Shown here piece by piece: positions 4,280-6,072 of a stretch of DNA of 6,072 bases (position 1 is its first letter; each line of letters begins with the position of its first letter). The notes below the pieces were generated by a model. That model was not told the origin of the DNA. It did no database searches and was given only the letters and a program-made list of their open reading frames with translations. The position numbers and the translations under genes were made by a program. The stretch comes from Bacteroidota bacterium (lineage in GTDB: Bacteria; Bacteroidota; Kryptoniia; Kryptoniales; JAKASW01), in contig JAJYGB010000501.1 in the NCBI GenBank assembly GCA_021785235.1, positions 1 through 6,072 of the forward strand, given 5' to 3'.

Positions 4280-6072
4280 GTGTCTTACCTTGCGGATGTC
4301 AAAAGCGTCGAGAAGTTGAACCGACTCCTTGACGTGTGCAGAAATAATCTCTATGCCTTCGACGAGAATCTGATAAGGCGTGCGTTCGAGTTCAGCTGGA
4401 ACGCCCACGTCAAAGGAAAGCCGCGCGCGTCAGGAGAACCGTATTTTTCTCATCCATATGAGGTCGCCCTCGTGGTGGCAAAAGAAATTCCGCTTGATGA
4501 CGTGTCGGTAGCTTCCGCGCTTCTTCACGATGTTGTCGAAGACACGGGATACGATCTTAAATCGATCAGAGCCGAATTCGGGGACGGCATCGCGGACATC
4601 GTGAACGGGGTGACAAAAATCTCCGGAGCGGTCGAAAGCCATGAGATAACCCGGGCGGAGAACTACAGGAAGATGCTTCTATCGATGGCAAAGGATGTCA
4701 GGGTAATCCTGGTAAAGTTCGCGGACCGGCTTCACAACATGCGAACGCTATCATTCCTCCGTCCCGAGAAGCAGCAGCGGATCGCGATGGAGACGCTTGA
4801 GATATACGCGCCTCTGGCGCACCGGTTCGGTCTTGCCAAGGTGAAGTGGGAATTCGAAGACCTCGCATTCAAGTACCTCAACACGTCAGAGTACGAATTC
4901 ATATCAAGAAAACTCAACGCGAAGCGAAGAGAGCGCGAAGCATACATTAGAAAATTCATCCAGCCGATAAAGAAGCGCCTCGAGCAGGATGATTATAAAT
5001 TCGAGATCCTAGGAAGACCGAAGCATATCTATAGTATTTACAATAAAATGATCAAGCGAAACAAGCCGATAGAGGAGATATACGACCTCTTTGCCGTGAG
5101 GGTAATTCTCGATACTCCTGACAAGAACGACTGTTTTTCGGTGTACGGAATCGTCTCGGAGATTTACACTCCCGTGCCGGAGCGTTTCAAAGATTACATC
5201 TCCGTTCCAAAGCAAAACGGTTACCAGTCGATCCACACGACGGTTGTCGGGCCGGAAGGGAAGATGGTAGAAGTGCAAATCAGGACGCGCCAGATGGATG
5301 AAGTCGCGGATCGTGGCGTCGCCGCACACTGGAAGTACAAAGAGGATGTGAACGTGACGGACCGGAAGCTCGATGAATGGATTTCATGGGTTCGCGAGAT
5401 CCTTGAGCAGCCGGCTATTTCGAGCGGTGAGGACGCCGCCAAAAGTTTCCTCGAGGGATTCAAACTCGACCTGTACCAGGATGAGATTTACGTTTTCACG
5501 CCGAAGGGTGACCTTCAAGTTCTCCCCAAGGGATCGACTCCTGTAGACTTCGCATTCGAAATACACTCGCAGGTTGGCACTCATTGCGTCGGCGCGAAGG
5601 TGAACGGACGGATCGTTCCGCTCAACACCAAGCTGAACAGCGGCGACCAGATAGAGATTATCACTTCTTCAAACCAGAACGTCAATCCGGATTGGGAAAA
5701 ATTCGTCGTGTCGAGAAAGGCCAAAGCCCACATAAGGCGCTGGATAAACGACGAGACGAGGAAGAAGGCCGTAGAGGGAGAAGAAACCTGGACGAAGAGG
5801 CTGAAGAAACATAAACTGACGCTGGGCGAAGACGATTTCGTGAAGCTCTTAAGGGACCTTAAGTACGAGAACGCGCAAAGATTTTACGTCGCAATCGCCG
5901 AAGAGGAGGTAGAGCCGGAGAGGCTGATCGCCCGCTTGACACAGCAGAGGGCGGTGAAGGAAACATCCGAGGCCGCTAAACCCACACAGACTTTCGTGGA
6001 GATCGCCAGGAGATCGTCGGAGGGGATCGTCGTGGACGGTTCGCGCAGCGACTGGAAAGTATCTTACGCGAA
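4280..6072 (+). CDS. rel: Bifunctional (p)ppGpp synthetase/hydrolase (RelA/SpoT family), 3' truncated by the window
   Basis: The enzyme makes (p)ppGpp from ATP and GTP/GDP and breaks it down, driving the stringent response. The 597 visible residues start at GTG 4280. GGAAGG (4267-4272) lies 7 nt upstream and an in-frame TAA (4277-4279) directly precedes the GTG, so no longer start is possible. The HD hydrolase domain (about 30-200) keeps H58, HDVVED (H83, D84, E87, D88) and D149 with N153 in FADRLHN. The synthetase domain (about 240-360) keeps D269 and E331 in EVQIRT, plus GYQSIHT. Its R302-F-K-D305 motif is the RxKD type of bifunctional enzymes, not the ExDD of RelA. A TGS domain follows (about 397-460), then a helical domain starting NPDWEKFVVSRKAKAHI. 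The window ends at GIVVDG...VSYA, just where the Cys-Cys zinc-finger-like domain should begin. That domain and the ACT domain are missing only because of the edge. Confidence 0.97.
   Translation, partial: MSYLADVKSVEKLNRLLDVCRNNLYAFDENLIRRAFEFSWNAHVKGKPRASGEPYFSHPYEVALVVAKEIPLDDVSVASALLHDVVEDTGYDLKSIRAEFGDGIADIVNGVTKISGAVESHEITRAENYRKMLLSMAKDVRVILVKFADRLHNMRTLSFLRPEKQQRIAMETLEIYAPLAHRFGLAKVKWEFEDLAFKYLNTSEYEFISRKLNAKRREREAYIRKFIQPIKKRLEQDDYKFEILGRPKHIYSIYNKMIKRNKPIEEIYDLFAVRVILDTPDKNDCFSVYGIVSEIYTPVPERFKDYISVPKQNGYQSIHTTVVGPEGKMVEVQIRTRQMDEVADRGVAAHWKYKEDVNVTDRKLDEWISWVREILEQPAISSGEDAAKSFLEGFKLDLYQDEIYVFTPKGDLQVLPKGSTPVDFAFEIHSQVGTHCVGAKVNGRIVPLNTKLNSGDQIEIITSSNQNVNPDWEKFVVSRKAKAHIRRWINDETRKKAVEGEETWTKRLKKHKLTLGEDDFVKLLRDLKYENAQRFYVAIAEEEVEPERLIARLTQQRAVKETSEAAKPTQTFVEIARRSSEGIVVDGSRSDWKVSYA

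Noticed and set aside
4145..5584. Several minus-strand frames of 66-106 codons opposite rel
   Set aside because: All lie antisense to a continuous RelA/SpoT frame with intact motifs and show no features of their own.
5584..5814. Plus-strand 76-codon frame rich in Arg and Glu
   Set aside because: It lies within the rel coding region in another frame, and its composition reflects the charged helical segment of Rel.
1..6072. CRISPR arrays, insertion sequences, phage genes or toxin-antitoxin pairs
   Set aside because: No repeated spacer pattern, transposase, terminal repeats or target duplications are visible. Every long frame is explained by core genes.

Overview
This window carries a core translation and stringent-response locus from a bacterium. 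Nothing in it looks like a mobile element, phage, CRISPR array or defence system. The left two thirds is transcribed leftwards (minus strand). In transcription order it reads tRNA-Leu(UAA), tRNA-Val(GAC), thrS, infC, rpmI, rplT, a strong terminator, a structured leader, and then what may be the first codons of pheS at the left edge. The right third holds a rightward, 3'-truncated gene for a bifunctional (p)ppGpp synthetase/hydrolase (rel).

Organism: the thrS-infC-rpmI-rplT order and the style of the L20, L35 and IF3 proteins suggest a member of the Fibrobacterota-Chlorobiota-Bacteroidota neighbourhood, for example an Ignavibacteria-like lineage. This is an inference from memory of the families and has not been tested. 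Clear Shine-Dalgarno motifs (before infC and rel) and TTGAC-type/TAAATT promoters argue against Bacteroidota proper, which usually lack both.

Layout: 1-20, possible pheS start (minus). 21-117, leader with a potential three-way-junction fold. 118-189, rho-independent terminator (minus). 248-595 rplT, 782-976 rpmI, 978-1538 infC and 1549-3450 thrS, all minus. 3451-3601, a leader with a candidate promoter and a terminator or attenuator hairpin just before thrS. 3602-3676 tRNA-Val and 3797-3882 tRNA-Leu, both minus, driven by a good promoter at 3937-3965. 3883-4279, a divergent intergenic region with promoter candidates for both sides and a doubtful small ORF. 4280-6072, rel (plus), missing its C-terminus.

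How the genes fit together: two tRNAs, a tRNA synthetase, initiation factor IF3 and two 50S proteins are expressed in one direction. The alarmone enzyme that senses uncharged tRNA on the ribosome is read from the opposite strand. The best points for a second look are regulatory. infC can only start at a non-canonical AUC codon, which matches the known IF3 autoregulation mechanism. thrS has a terminator-like hairpin in its leader. rpmI and rplT are separated by 186 nt in an otherwise tightly packed operon. The region before the putative pheS start can fold into a compact three-way junction. I did not find a convincing undescribed system here.
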